The notes under the pieces were generated by a model, which saw only the letters and a list, made by a program, of their open reading frames with translations, had not been told where the DNA came from and did no database searches. Source: Bacteroidia bacterium (GTDB taxonomy: Bacteria; Bacteroidota; Bacteroidia; B-17B0; Aurantibacillaceae). Taken from it: a DNA stretch of 64,000 nucleotides. Positions 10,038 through 18,333 of this stretch are shown here, one piece after another. The stretch covers positions 16,478 to 80,477 of the forward strand of contig JAEUTN010000003.1 of the NCBI GenBank assembly GCA_016787895.1, read 5' to 3'. How positions within the stretch are numbered: position 1 is the stretch's first letter; each line of letters begins with the position of its first letter. Position numbers and translations under genes: made by a program.

Positions 10038-10622
10038 TTAGCCGTGTATGGTTTCCTGTTTGCCGTAACTTTTAATCAATCCCGCTTCAAAGTCAAGCCA
10101 TTGTTGCCAGCGCAGATTCACATCTTCCACACCTTCACCGTATTTACGCGCAAAACCTATAAAGGTGGTGTAGTGCCCGGCTTCGCTGATCATCAACTCT
10201 CTGTAAAAATTGCTGAGATCAGGATCCTTGAGTTGTTCCGACAGGATTTTAAAGCGTTCGCAGCTTCTGGCCTCAATCATGGCCGCAAACAACAAACGGT
10301 CGATAAGTACTATTTTTTTGGAATAGCCTTTGCGCATGAACTTGTAAAGTTCGTTCACATAATGGTCCTTACGTTCAAAACCCAGTTCAAACCCTCGGGC
10401 TTTTATTTTTTGGTGCACCATTTCAAAATGCTGCAATTCTTCCTGGGCCAGTTTCAGCATTTCTTCCACCAGTTCGCTGTGATAGGGGTAACCTACAATA
10501 ATGGAAATGGCATTAGAAGCGGCTTTTTGCTCACAATAGGCGTGATCGGTTAAAATTTCAGAGAGGTTGGATTCGGCAATGTTTGCCCAGCGGGGATCGG
10601 TTTCGAGTTTAAGGCCAAGCAT
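10038..10622 (-). CDS. miaE: tRNA 2-methylthio-N6-isopentenyladenosine-37 hydroxylase MiaE
   Basis: A ferritin-like non-haem diiron monooxygenase that hydroxylates ms2i6A37 in tRNAs reading U-starting codons. Start chosen at ATG 10622, giving MLGLKLETDPRW, the usual start of Bacteroidota homologues; an upstream in-frame GTG at 10643 adds seven atypical residues. Diiron-type motifs are visible: EELQHF (E62, H65) in the first pair, then IEARSCERF and SEAGHY further on. About 194 residues. It is the first gene of the minus-strand set and is divergent from the RsmI-like methyltransferase across a 56-base gap, so these two RNA-modification genes share a control region. Confidence 0.93.
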   Translation of the reverse strand: MLGLKLETDPRWANIAESNLSEILTDHAYCEQKAASNAISIIVGYPYHSELVEEMLKLAQEELQHFEMVHQKIKARGFELGFERKDHYVNELYKFMRKGYSKKIVLIDRLLFAAMIEARSCERFKILSEQLKDPDLSNFYRELMISEAGHYTTFIGFARKYGEGVEDVNLRWQQWLDFEAGLIKSYGKQETIHG

Positions 10623-10678
10623 GGTGCTGTTTTTTCGGAACACAAAGTAACAACAAAATTTTTACTTAATATTACGGC

Positions 10679-11392
10679 ATGGCCGAGCAGGGAATCTTGT
10701 ACCTCATTCCGGTGCCCATCAGCGGGGCGCCTGCAACTCAAAGCATTCCTGATTACAATTTTTCGATAGTGAGAGGTCTGAAAAAATTCATCACCGAAAA
10801 CAACAAGGAAGCCCGGAAATTTCTGAAGCAGTTTGGGTATCCCAAGCTGGAAGATGCTGAGATGCTTGAACTCAACGTGCACAGCAGGGAAGGGGACCTG
10901 AGTCCGTTTTTAAAATTCATTCAGGGATCTGAACCGGTGGGTTTGATGAGCGATGCCGGATGTCCCGGAATTGCTGATCCCGGGGCGGAAGTGATACAAT
11001 TGGCGCATCGCCATGGTATTCATGTGGTGCCTCTGGTGGGGCCCAGTTCCATTGTACTGAGCATTATGGCCAGCGGCTTCAATGGACAGAATTTTGCATT
11101 CATCGGATACCTGCCCATCGATAAACCAATTCGTCAAAAGCGTTTGAAAGAGCTTGAACACCTTGCCGTAAAACAGCGCCAGGCACAGTTTTTTATTGAA
11201 ACACCCTACCGCAACGAGGCATTGTTTGAACACCTTCTGCAAAGTTTATCTCCGGCAACCCTTTTGTTTGTTGGAAGAGATGTGCTTGGCGACAAACAGC
11301 TGCTGCAAAGCAAAAGCATCAGGGAATGGAAACTGGGTAAGGCCCCTGAGCTTCAGAAATTGCCAACGGTGTTTGGAATATTTACTTCGTAA
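10679..11392 (+). CDS. RsmI-like tetrapyrrole-methylase-fold SAM methyltransferase
   Basis: 237 residues of the family that includes RsmI, which 2'-O-methylates C1402 of 16S rRNA. The diagnostic glycine-rich block GLMSDAGCPGIADPGA (about residues 92-107) corresponds to RsmI SDAGTP..SDPG, and VPLVGPSSIVLSIMASGF follows. The N-terminus reads LYLIPVPISGAP rather than the LYLVPTPIGNLGD of canonical RsmI, and the protein is shorter, so this is the shorter Bacteroidota RsmI paralogue and its exact target is not assured. The ATG at 10679 is the first possible start. Confidence 0.85.
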   Translation: MAEQGILYLIPVPISGAPATQSIPDYNFSIVRGLKKFITENNKEARKFLKQFGYPKLEDAEMLELNVHSREGDLSPFLKFIQGSEPVGLMSDAGCPGIADPGAEVIQLAHRHGIHVVPLVGPSSIVLSIMASGFNGQNFAFIGYLPIDKPIRQKRLKELEHLAVKQRQAQFFIETPYRNEALFEHLLQSLSPATLLFVGRDVLGDKQLLQSKSIREWKLGKAPELQKLPTVFGIFTS

Positions 11393-11460
11393 ATATTTTG
11401 CAGGCCTTTCGTTGAAATTCAGGCTTCTTATTACCTTTAAGCGGGAAAATCTCAGGCAAA

Positions 11461-13452
11461 ATGGACATCTTTTCATTGGTAAGGGCCAAACACAATTTGG
11501 TTTTTAAACTGGCACTTATTGCTTTTGTTTCATTTTTACTGGCCCTGATGTTGCCTTATCGTGAAGTGAAAGGGCATAAGGTTGATGCCTTCAACGCCAT
11601 CTGGCCTTATGCAGATTTGGTGACCGACCAGGATTTTTTTATTCGAAAATCGGAGCTGGAATTAAAAACAGAGAAGGAAAAAATCATACGTGAGACCCCC
11701 TTGTTTTTTGAGATTACTTCTGGCGAAAAAGAAGAACGTTTGGCTCAGCTCAGTTTACTGGAAACCTCCCAACCCAAAGCCTATGCCGCTTTAAAACCCC
11801 TTTTCGACAGCATTTATAAAAGAGGGGTGATTGAAAGTCTGGATGAGGAGCAGTTAAAAAACAAACAGATTTTTGAAACCAATGGTTTTTATGCCGAAGC
11901 CGTGACCTATTATGATTTTTTTACCATTAAATCGGCTGTAGAGTTTATAGAATCGCGCCTGGGCGGGCAGGTGCTGAGTGTAAATTACCTCGATTACCTT
12001 GCTTTAACCCACCGTTACAGCAAAAGCAAAACGGAGCTTTACCTGAATTCCAAACTGGAGCAGGTATCGGTTTACCGCAACGTAATCAAAGCCGGGCATG
12101 TGCTGGTAAAACAGGGGCAAACCCTCACCAACAACACCCGCAACCTGATTAACCGCTATTATTATTTTCAGAATCAAAATGTGGCTTTTTCATGGCTGAA
12201 GTTTTTTGCCAAATGGGGCTTAACCTTTCTGTTGAGCCTGGTTTTACTGGTGTTTTTGGCTTTTTTCAGAAAACAAATTTTCGGACAAAACAAACAGGTA
12301 GCCTTTCTGTTCTTTTTGCTTTTGGTGGCGGTTACCACTACGTTTTTATTTCACAAATTTGGTTTTATGGTACTGGCCTTGCCTTACGCGCTGGTGCCCA
12401 TTTTGGTGCGGGTGTTTTTCGACGGCAGAACCGCGCTTTTCACTCATTTGATGATTGTATTGCACTGCAGTTTTTTTATGCCGGATAAACTCGAGTTTAT
12501 CTTACTGCAATTAATTCCGGGTATTGGCACCCTGTTTGCCGTTGCTGAAATGAGAAAACGCCAGCAAATTCTGAATGCGGCAGCCTTGGTGTTTTTGTTT
12601 TACGTGTTTATTTTTGTGTGTTATGAATTGAGTTTCGGTACACCTCTTGCTGTCAGCAAATTCACCTCATATGTACCCTTTGCCATCAGTTCCATGCTGG
12701 TATTGCTGGCTTATCCTTTGATTTATCTTACCGAAAAATTCTTTGGATTCATCTCAGATTTTAAATTGCTTGAACTTTGCGACCTGAATCAACCATTGCT
12801 CAGAAAACTTTCAAAAGAAGTGCCGGGTACCTTTCAGCACAGTTTACAAGTGGCCAATTTGGCAGAGGAAGCCATTTTTTACATTGGAGGCAACTCCCTG
12901 CTGGTGCGAGCCGGGGCCATGTACCACGATATCGGCAAACTCAAAAACCCTTATTATTTTACCGAAAACCAGGCCGATGGCTTTAGCCCCCACCAGGAAA
13001 TTGAACCGGTGGAAAGCGCCAGAATCATCATTGAACACGTAATTGTAGGCATTGAAATGGCTAAAAAATACAACCTGCCCGAATCGGTGATTGATTTTAT
13101 CAGAACCCACCATGGCACCACTTCGGTGAGGTATTTTCTCAACTTATTTGAAAAGCAGGGGCACGATTCTATCGCCGCTGAAGGTCGTTTTCGTTATCCC
13201 GGCCCCATCCCCTTCAGCAAAGAAACGGCGGTATTGATGATTGCCGACGGGGTGGAGGCCGCATCAAGAAGCTTAAAAAGCCACGATGCCCTCACCATTA
13301 ACGACCTGGTGGACAATATTATTGATTACAAAATTGCCCATCAGCAGTTTATTAATTCCGACATCACGTTTAAGGACATTACGACTATTAAAAAAATCTT
13401 TAAAAAGCGACTGATGAACATCTATCATGTGAGAATAGAATATCCGGATTAG
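11461..13452 (+). CDS. 7TM-HD phosphohydrolase (PgpH/YqfF-like)
   Basis: 663 residues. Layout: a cytoplasmic start, one membrane segment near residues 15-35, an extracytoplasmic region of about 200 residues (7TMR-HDED type), a bundle of membrane helices from about 240 to 430, then a cytoplasmic HD domain. The HD signature is YHDIGK with H489 and D490, preceded by PGTFQHSLQVANLAEEA (the first His) and followed by RTHHGTTSVRYF. Characterised relatives (Listeria PgpH) hydrolyse cyclic di-AMP, so control of that messenger is the likely role; activity here is inferred. It lies between RNA methylation and polysaccharide genes with no obvious operon partner. A weak promoter-like TTG..TACCTTTA lies at 11412-11439. 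Confidence 0.88.
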   Translation: MDIFSLVRAKHNLVFKLALIAFVSFLLALMLPYREVKGHKVDAFNAIWPYADLVTDQDFFIRKSELELKTEKEKIIRETPLFFEITSGEKEERLAQLSLLETSQPKAYAALKPLFDSIYKRGVIESLDEEQLKNKQIFETNGFYAEAVTYYDFFTIKSAVEFIESRLGGQVLSVNYLDYLALTHRYSKSKTELYLNSKLEQVSVYRNVIKAGHVLVKQGQTLTNNTRNLINRYYYFQNQNVAFSWLKFFAKWGLTFLLSLVLLVFLAFFRKQIFGQNKQVAFLFFLLLVAVTTTFLFHKFGFMVLALPYALVPILVRVFFDGRTALFTHLMIVLHCSFFMPDKLEFILLQLIPGIGTLFAVAEMRKRQQILNAAALVFLFYVFIFVCYELSFGTPLAVSKFTSYVPFAISSMLVLLAYPLIYLTEKFFGFISDFKLLELCDLNQPLLRKLSKEVPGTFQHSLQVANLAEEAIFYIGGNSLLVRAGAMYHDIGKLKNPYYFTENQADGFSPHQEIEPVESARIIIEHVIVGIEMAKKYNLPESVIDFIRTHHGTTSVRYFLNLFEKQGHDSIAAEGRFRYPGPIPFSKETAVLMIADGVEAASRSLKSHDALTINDLVDNIIDYKIAHQQFINSDITFKDITTIKKIFKKRLMNIYHVRIEYPD

Positions 13453-13487
13453 GGGCCTTTAAAACCCCTTATTTAACTCAAAAACAA

Positions 13488-13495
13488 TATATTTG
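13488..13495 (+). promoter_or_regulatory. -7 element for the polysaccharide export genes
   Basis: TATATTTG, an exact TAnnTTTG match, ending 8 bases before the ATG at 13504; this implies a leader of only about 4 bases. No convincing -33 TTG at 19-21 bases. Confidence 0.4.
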
Positions 13496-13503
13496 TCCTG
13501 ACT

Positions 13504-14259
13504 ATGCGTTATTTCTTTTTATTCCTGGCTTTGGGCGTGGTACTGAGCTCCTGTAAGGTGATGCGTTCCAACCTCATGCTCAAAACTCCCAAAGATTATA
13601 AGTATGATGAACTGATTGATTCACTGGCGCAAAAAGATTACCGTGTAGCGCCAAACGACGAGATTTTGTATTTTGTTTTTACCAACGATGGTTTTAAACT
13701 GATTGATTTGGCCACACAGGTTAATACAGGGTTTAAAGCCAGTATCAATACCATAGTTGAAACCGATGGGCAAATCAAAATGCCTCTCTTAGGCCGGGTT
13801 TATGTTGAAGGTTTAACCATTAAGGAGCTGCAGGCGGTACTTGAGGAGAAATATTCAGAGTTTTACGTTAAACCCTATGTTGAAGTACGTGTATCCAACA
13901 AACGCGTGATTGTTTTTCCCGGAAGCGGCGGAAGTGCCAAGGTGTTACCCTTAACCAACAATAATACAACTGTGATGGAAGCTTTGGCTGCCGCCGGAGG
14001 TATAGTAGAGGACGGCAAAGCCTATAAAGTCAAATTAATCAGAAACAACCCCAAACCGGATGGAAAACCCCTGGTGTATCTGATGGACCTTTCCACCATT
14101 GATGGTTTATCGGCAGCCAACTCCAAGGTTCAGGCCAACGACATTATTTACGTGGAACCACGCTACAAACCGCTGGCTACCTTCAATAAAGAGGTCTTGC
14201 CTTTGGTGACAACCATTACCGGCGTGATCCTGATAATCCAGTTGTTCAGATCCTTGTAA
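13504..14259 (+). CDS. Outer-membrane polysaccharide export lipoprotein (OPX/Wza family)
   Basis: 251 residues. A lipoprotein signal ends at LSSC (Cys17). The Poly_export domain (about residues 45-140, VAPNDEILYF..GFKASINTIVETDGQIKMPLLGRVYVEGLT) is followed by an SLBB-type segment (about 145-215, KVLPLTNNNTTVMEALAAAGG). The C-terminus has a hydrophobic helix (VTTITGVILIIQLF). OPX proteins form the outer-membrane gate for capsule or exopolysaccharide and contact the BY-kinase/Wzz partner, encoded next with 3 bases between. It is the first gene of the export run. Confidence 0.93.
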   Translation: MRYFFLFLALGVVLSSCKVMRSNLMLKTPKDYKYDELIDSLAQKDYRVAPNDEILYFVFTNDGFKLIDLATQVNTGFKASINTIVETDGQIKMPLLGRVYVEGLTIKELQAVLEEKYSEFYVKPYVEVRVSNKRVIVFPGSGGSAKVLPLTNNNTTVMEALAAAGGIVEDGKAYKVKLIRNNPKPDGKPLVYLMDLSTIDGLSAANSKVQANDIIYVEPRYKPLATFNKEVLPLVTTITGVILIIQLFRSL

Positions 14260-14262
14260 ACC

Positions 14263-16698
14263 ATGCTGAATCCACAGGCAAACAACACCAATACCCAGTT
14301 AAAGGACATTGCCGAAAAACTCAATGCCAATTTCGATGTGGGATTGTTTATTTTTCTCTTACTCAGAAACAAAATCATCATTCTTGTTTTTTTTCTGGTT
14401 TCGTTTTTCTCCGCCTTTTTGTACCTGCGTTACAGTCAACCCATTTACGAGTCAAAGGCCATTGTGCAGATCAATGACGCCAATACAGCCGACCAGGTGT
14501 TAAAACTGGGTGGAGGAGGAGATAACAACAACCTGATTGCCGAGGCCATTGAACAAATACGCTCCAAAGTGTTTTTAAAACGGGTGGTGGAGAAACTGGA
14601 CATCAGTGTAAATTATTTCAGCGAAGGCACTTTTAAAAATCACGAACTGTATTATTCCTCTCCCTTTCTGGTAAAAATCAATGTCAAATCGGCTGCCATC
14701 CATGGTCAAAAGATGTATGTGAATCTTAAGGGGGATTTGAAATCAGGCACTTTAATTATTGGCAGCCAGACTATACCATTCAAAAGCGGGGAATGGCTGT
14801 ACAGGCCCGAGTTTGATCTGGTGGTGTATCCCAATCAAAAGATTGAAGCGCGGCAAGTATTGAATTTGCTGAAAGAAAACAACAAGTATTATTTTGTGGT
14901 ATCGGATGTCAACGAGGTGACCGCTCTTCTCAAAAGCCGGCTTGAAGTAAAATTGTTTAACGAACACGCCAAAACGGTTATCATTAAGGTGTCGGATGTC
15001 AATCCTTCCAAATCAACGGATATTGTAAATGCGGTGACCGAGGAGTATTTGAATTATGATGTCGAACGCAAAAGCGAAAGTTCCACCAACATCTTATCCT
15101 TTATCGATTCTCAGCTGAATACGGTTTACAACGAATTAAAAAGCCGTGAAAGCCAGTTGTACCAATTTAAAAGCGATAAAAAAATCGCCAACCGTGATTT
15201 TATCAACGACGCGGAGATGATGCGGTATTCATCGCTTGAAGACCAGATGCTGAAACTGGAGATCGAAGAAAAACTGATTGCCGAAATACAGGCTAACATT
15301 GCTCAAAATAAAAGCATTGACATTTACCAGCTTTTGTCGCTGACGGCTGCTACCGACAATGATAATTCCATACGGCAAGTTGTTGAAGGCATTAAAAAAC
15401 TATTGAATGATAAGGAGAATTTGCTGTATGCTGTAACTCCCAATTCAGAGAATATTAAACAAATCAATTTCCAGATCGACAATCAAAAACGTTTGTTGAT
15501 GGAAAGTTTAGATGCCCTGAGGATGAAGTACAAAGCGGAATACAAAAACCTCATTGAAAAATCGGGGGATTTCCAGAGCAAACTCAATCAAAATCCGGAC
15601 GACGAAGTAGAGTATTCCCGCCTCTCGCGTTTGTATACCATCAGCGAAAAATACTACACCATGTTACTTGAGAAAAAGACGGAGTTTTCGATTTCAAGAG
15701 CCGGTTACGTTTCAAAAAACATTATCCTCGAAAAAGCACTGGGGGTTGGTGCCCTGGTTTCACCCAGCCGGAAAAAGGCTTTGCTGATTGCCAGCCTGAG
15801 TTTTCTTGTTTTTTCCCTGGGACTTGTATTGATTCGTTATCTCTTTCATGATAAAATTTACACTCTGTATGATATTACCCGTTACTCAAGTGGGGATGTG
15901 GCTTTGCTGGGAGTGGTTCCAAAATACCAGAACCACATTCCTGTATCGCAGTTGGTGGTGGATAAAAATCCTAAAGCCCTGATTAGTGAAGCGTTCCGGT
16001 CCATCCGGGCGAATCTCAATTTTATGGATTCGGCCAACGATGGCACCAAAATAGTTTCGGTAACTTCCACCATCAGCGGAGAAGGTAAAACTTTTGTGTC
16101 CATTAACGTGGCCGGTATTATTGCTTTCACCGGAAAACGGGTGGTGATTATCGATTTGGACATGCGGAAACCTAAAATTCACAAAGGATTTGGCACCAGC
16201 AATAACATTGGCATGAGCACCATTCTCACCGGGCTAACCACGGTGGATGAATGCCTGATGAACAGCACCATGGATAACCTGAAGTTTATCACGGCAGGTC
16301 CTTCACCTCCCAATCCATCTGAGCTTATCCTCAGCAAAACGTTAGACGATACCCTGGAATACCTGAAAACCAAATTTGATTGTATTGTTATTGATAATCC
16401 TCCTGTGGGGCTTGTAACCGATGGTATTGCTACGATACAAAAGGCCAACTATCCTATTTACGTGTTCAGGGCAGGGTATTCACGTAAAATGTTCACACAA
16501 ATTCTCGACCGTTTAAAAAACGAGTCGAATGTCAAAAACCTCTCAGTGATTTTGAACGATGTGGACGTAAGTAAAAAACTGTACAGTTATAATTATGGCT
16601 ACGGTTATGGCTATGGGTATGGTTATGGCAGCGGATACTACAGCGAAGAAGAAACAGGAAAAAAAGGCAAAAGGAGAAAAAAAGATGGAAATAATTGA
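14263..16698 (+). CDS. Polysaccharide co-polymerase/BY-kinase fusion (Wzc-like)
   Basis: 811 residues in the proteobacterial arrangement: first membrane helix at about 37-57, a periplasmic Wzz chain-length domain with long coiled coil, second membrane helix near 508-530, then a cytoplasmic tyrosine kinase. Kinase motifs: Walker A SGEGKT (605-610), Walker A' IIDLDMRKPK (629-638), Walker B CIVIDNPP (707-714). The C-terminal tyrosine cluster is unusual: ten Tyr between 774 and 793, mostly strictly alternating with Gly, encoded by a near-perfect hexamer repeat. The tail then ends in a Lys/Arg-rich stretch. In known systems autophosphorylation of this cluster switches oligomerisation and polymer export. 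The gene overlaps rfbC by 14 bases. Confidence 0.95.
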   Translation: MLNPQANNTNTQLKDIAEKLNANFDVGLFIFLLLRNKIIILVFFLVSFFSAFLYLRYSQPIYESKAIVQINDANTADQVLKLGGGGDNNNLIAEAIEQIRSKVFLKRVVEKLDISVNYFSEGTFKNHELYYSSPFLVKINVKSAAIHGQKMYVNLKGDLKSGTLIIGSQTIPFKSGEWLYRPEFDLVVYPNQKIEARQVLNLLKENNKYYFVVSDVNEVTALLKSRLEVKLFNEHAKTVIIKVSDVNPSKSTDIVNAVTEEYLNYDVERKSESSTNILSFIDSQLNTVYNELKSRESQLYQFKSDKKIANRDFINDAEMMRYSSLEDQMLKLEIEEKLIAEIQANIAQNKSIDIYQLLSLTAATDNDNSIRQVVEGIKKLLNDKENLLYAVTPNSENIKQINFQIDNQKRLLMESLDALRMKYKAEYKNLIEKSGDFQSKLNQNPDDEVEYSRLSRLYTISEKYYTMLLEKKTEFSISRAGYVSKNIILEKALGVGALVSPSRKKALLIASLSFLVFSLGLVLIRYLFHDKIYTLYDITRYSSGDVALLGVVPKYQNHIPVSQLVVDKNPKALISEAFRSIRANLNFMDSANDGTKIVSVTSTISGEGKTFVSINVAGIIAFTGKRVVIIDLDMRKPKIHKGFGTSNNIGMSTILTGLTTVDECLMNSTMDNLKFITAGPSPPNPSELILSKTLDDTLEYLKTKFDCIVIDNPPVGLVTDGIATIQKANYPIYVFRAGYSRKMFTQILDRLKNESNVKNLSVILNDVDVSKKLYSYNYGYGYGYGYGYGSGYYSEEETGKKGKRRKKDGNN
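16587..16630 (+). repeat. Hexamer repeat coding for (Gly-Tyr)n in the BY-kinase tail
   Basis: About seven tandem units of the form TAYGGN (TATGGC, TACGGT, TATGGC, TATGGG, TATGGT, TATGGC) encoding Y778 to G789. In-frame slippage would change the number of phosphorylatable tyrosines by one per unit without breaking the gene. Confidence 0.75.
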
Positions 16699-17230
16699 AT
16701 CGGAATTAAAAGGCTTGTTCGTTATAAAGCCCAGAGTGTTCGAGGACGCCAGGGGGTATTTTTTTGAAAGTTACAACAAGGAGAGTTTTGCAAAAAACGG
16801 GCTGAATCTTGATTTTGTGCAGGACAACCAATCCCTCTCCCAAAAAGGGGTATTGAGGGGCTTGCATTTTCAAAACCCACCTCATGCTCAGGGTAAACTG
16901 GTACGTGTGATAACAGGTGCTGTTTTTGATGTGGCTGTTGATATCCGCAAAAGTTCCAAAACCTATGGCAAATGGTTCGGCTTAAAACTGAGTGAACAGA
17001 ACAAATGGATGATGTACATACCTGAAGGATTTGCCCATGGTTTTCTGACCCTGGAAAACAACACCGTGTTTTCGTACAAATGCACCGGCTTATACCATAA
17101 AGAAGCCGAGGATTGTTTGTTGTGGAACGATCCGGATATAGGAATACAATGGGGCACAGAGGATGTTCTGCTTTCCGATAAGGATAAAACAGGAAAACGC
17201 ATCAGCAGTTTCCGGTCGATGTTTGAATGA
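16685..17230 (+). CDS. rfbC: dTDP-4-dehydrorhamnose 3,5-epimerase
   Basis: A cupin epimerase that makes dTDP-4-keto-L-rhamnose for surface polysaccharide. Start chosen at ATG 16685: it gives 181 residues, the normal RmlC length, starts right at MEIIESELKGLFVIKP, and has a strong Shine-Dalgarno AAGGAG at 16671-16676, rare in this phylum. The longer frame from 16595 would run through the Tyr repeat of the upstream gene. Motifs: RGYFFESYNKESF, QDNQSLSQKGVLRGLHFQ, the His in GLHFQ and the PEGFAHGFL block. It overlaps the kinase gene by 14 bases and the next gene by 4 (ATGA). The other rml genes are not in this window. Confidence 0.95.
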   Translation: MEIIESELKGLFVIKPRVFEDARGYFFESYNKESFAKNGLNLDFVQDNQSLSQKGVLRGLHFQNPPHAQGKLVRVITGAVFDVAVDIRKSSKTYGKWFGLKLSEQNKWMMYIPEGFAHGFLTLENNTVFSYKCTGLYHKEAEDCLLWNDPDIGIQWGTEDVLLSDKDKTGKRISSFRSMFE

Positions 17231-18333
17231 GCACCGCTTTGATTATATGTTATATTGAAAGAATCAAGTTCATGTCATTGAACCTGAACCTTCAGTTTTT
17301 GCTGACGGCTCTGTTTATTATTTGTTTTATGTTCTCCATCCTCATCAATTACATCATGCTGCGTTTTGCGCAAACCCTTGGGGTGAGAGGAAGAAATGAA
17401 AACGAAGTGCGCTGGAACCCGGAGGTGAAGCCATCGCTGGGCGGGATTTCTTTTTACCTGGTGTTTTTAGTGGCTTTTATTTTTGCCATCCTTCTGCCAC
17501 ATCAACAGGAAGGTTTTAATGTTCAGGTGGTGGGTATATTGCTGGCGGCTACCCTGTCTTTTTTAATGGGCCTGGCCGATGATGCGTTTAACACACAACC
17601 TTTGCTGAAGTTTCTGACGCAAATTTTTTGTGGTTTGATTGTTATTATTTCCGGTCTGTCCATTCAGATTTTTGAAAACCAATTCCTGAATTATTTTTTA
17701 ACGGTATTGTGGGTGGTAGGTATGATGAACTCCCTGAACATGCTGGATAACATGGATGGGGTTGCCACCATTGTTTCCATTGTGGCTTGTTTTTTTGTGG
17801 TGATGCTGAATCTGGCAGCCTCCAACACCACAGGATATCCTACTGTTCTGAGTTTAGGCGTCCTGGGCGCGTTAAGCGGATTTCTGGTCTACAATTTTCA
17901 CCCTGCAAAAATGTTTATGGGTGATACCGGCTCTCAGTTTCTTGGCCTTTTTCTCGCTGTAATGGGCATCAGTCACGGTTGGAACACGCCAACAACAGTA
18001 TGGATAGGGGAATTTCCTTTTTCTAATTTTCTGGTTATCGCCCTGGTTTTTATGTTACCGCTTTGCGATACGGCTACCGTAGTGATTAACCGCTTGAGGA
18101 GCGGCAATTCCCCTTTTGTAGGGGGCAAGGACCACACCACGCATCACCTGTATTTTAAAGGCTTGAACGAAAAAAAAATAACGGTTCTGTTTTTTGTTTT
18201 GGGCTTCATTGCCATTGTTTTGGCCTACCTGATGGTCATGCGCTTTAGCTGGTTTGTTTTTTATACCTCCCTTTTTTATTTCCTGTTTGTATTCGTAGCT
18301 TTATATCTGAACACCATTCTAAAGAAAAAGTGA
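17227..18333 (+). CDS. WecA/MraY-like undecaprenyl-phosphate glycosyl-1-phosphate transferase
   Basis: A polytopic enzyme (about 10 helices, 368 residues) that loads the first sugar phosphate onto the lipid carrier. Family motifs are intact: GLADDAFNTQP (the Mg-binding DD), NMLDNMDGVA, GDTGSQFLG, and the C-terminal GGKDHTTHHL that marks the WecA type. Two starts are possible: ATG 17227 overlaps the rfbC stop (ATGA, coupled translation) but gives a 15-residue lead before the first helix; ATG 17272 starts MSLNLNLQFLLTALF. It is followed, with a GTGA overlap, by a lytic transglycosylase. Confidence 0.93.
   Translation: MSTALIICYIERIKFMSLNLNLQFLLTALFIICFMFSILINYIMLRFAQTLGVRGRNENEVRWNPEVKPSLGGISFYLVFLVAFIFAILLPHQQEGFNVQVVGILLAATLSFLMGLADDAFNTQPLLKFLTQIFCGLIVIISGLSIQIFENQFLNYFLTVLWVVGMMNSLNMLDNMDGVATIVSIVACFFVVMLNLAASNTTGYPTVLSLGVLGALSGFLVYNFHPAKMFMGDTGSQFLGLFLAVMGISHGWNTPTTVWIGEFPFSNFLVIALVFMLPLCDTATVVINRLRSGNSPFVGGKDHTTHHLYFKGLNEKKITVLFFVLGFIAIVLAYLMVMRFSWFVFYTSLFYFLFVFVALYLNTILKKK

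Noticed and set aside
16595..16684. N-terminal extension of RfbC
   Set aside because: It reads the kinase's hexamer repeat in another frame; ATG 16685 has a strong ribosome-binding site and gives the normal length.
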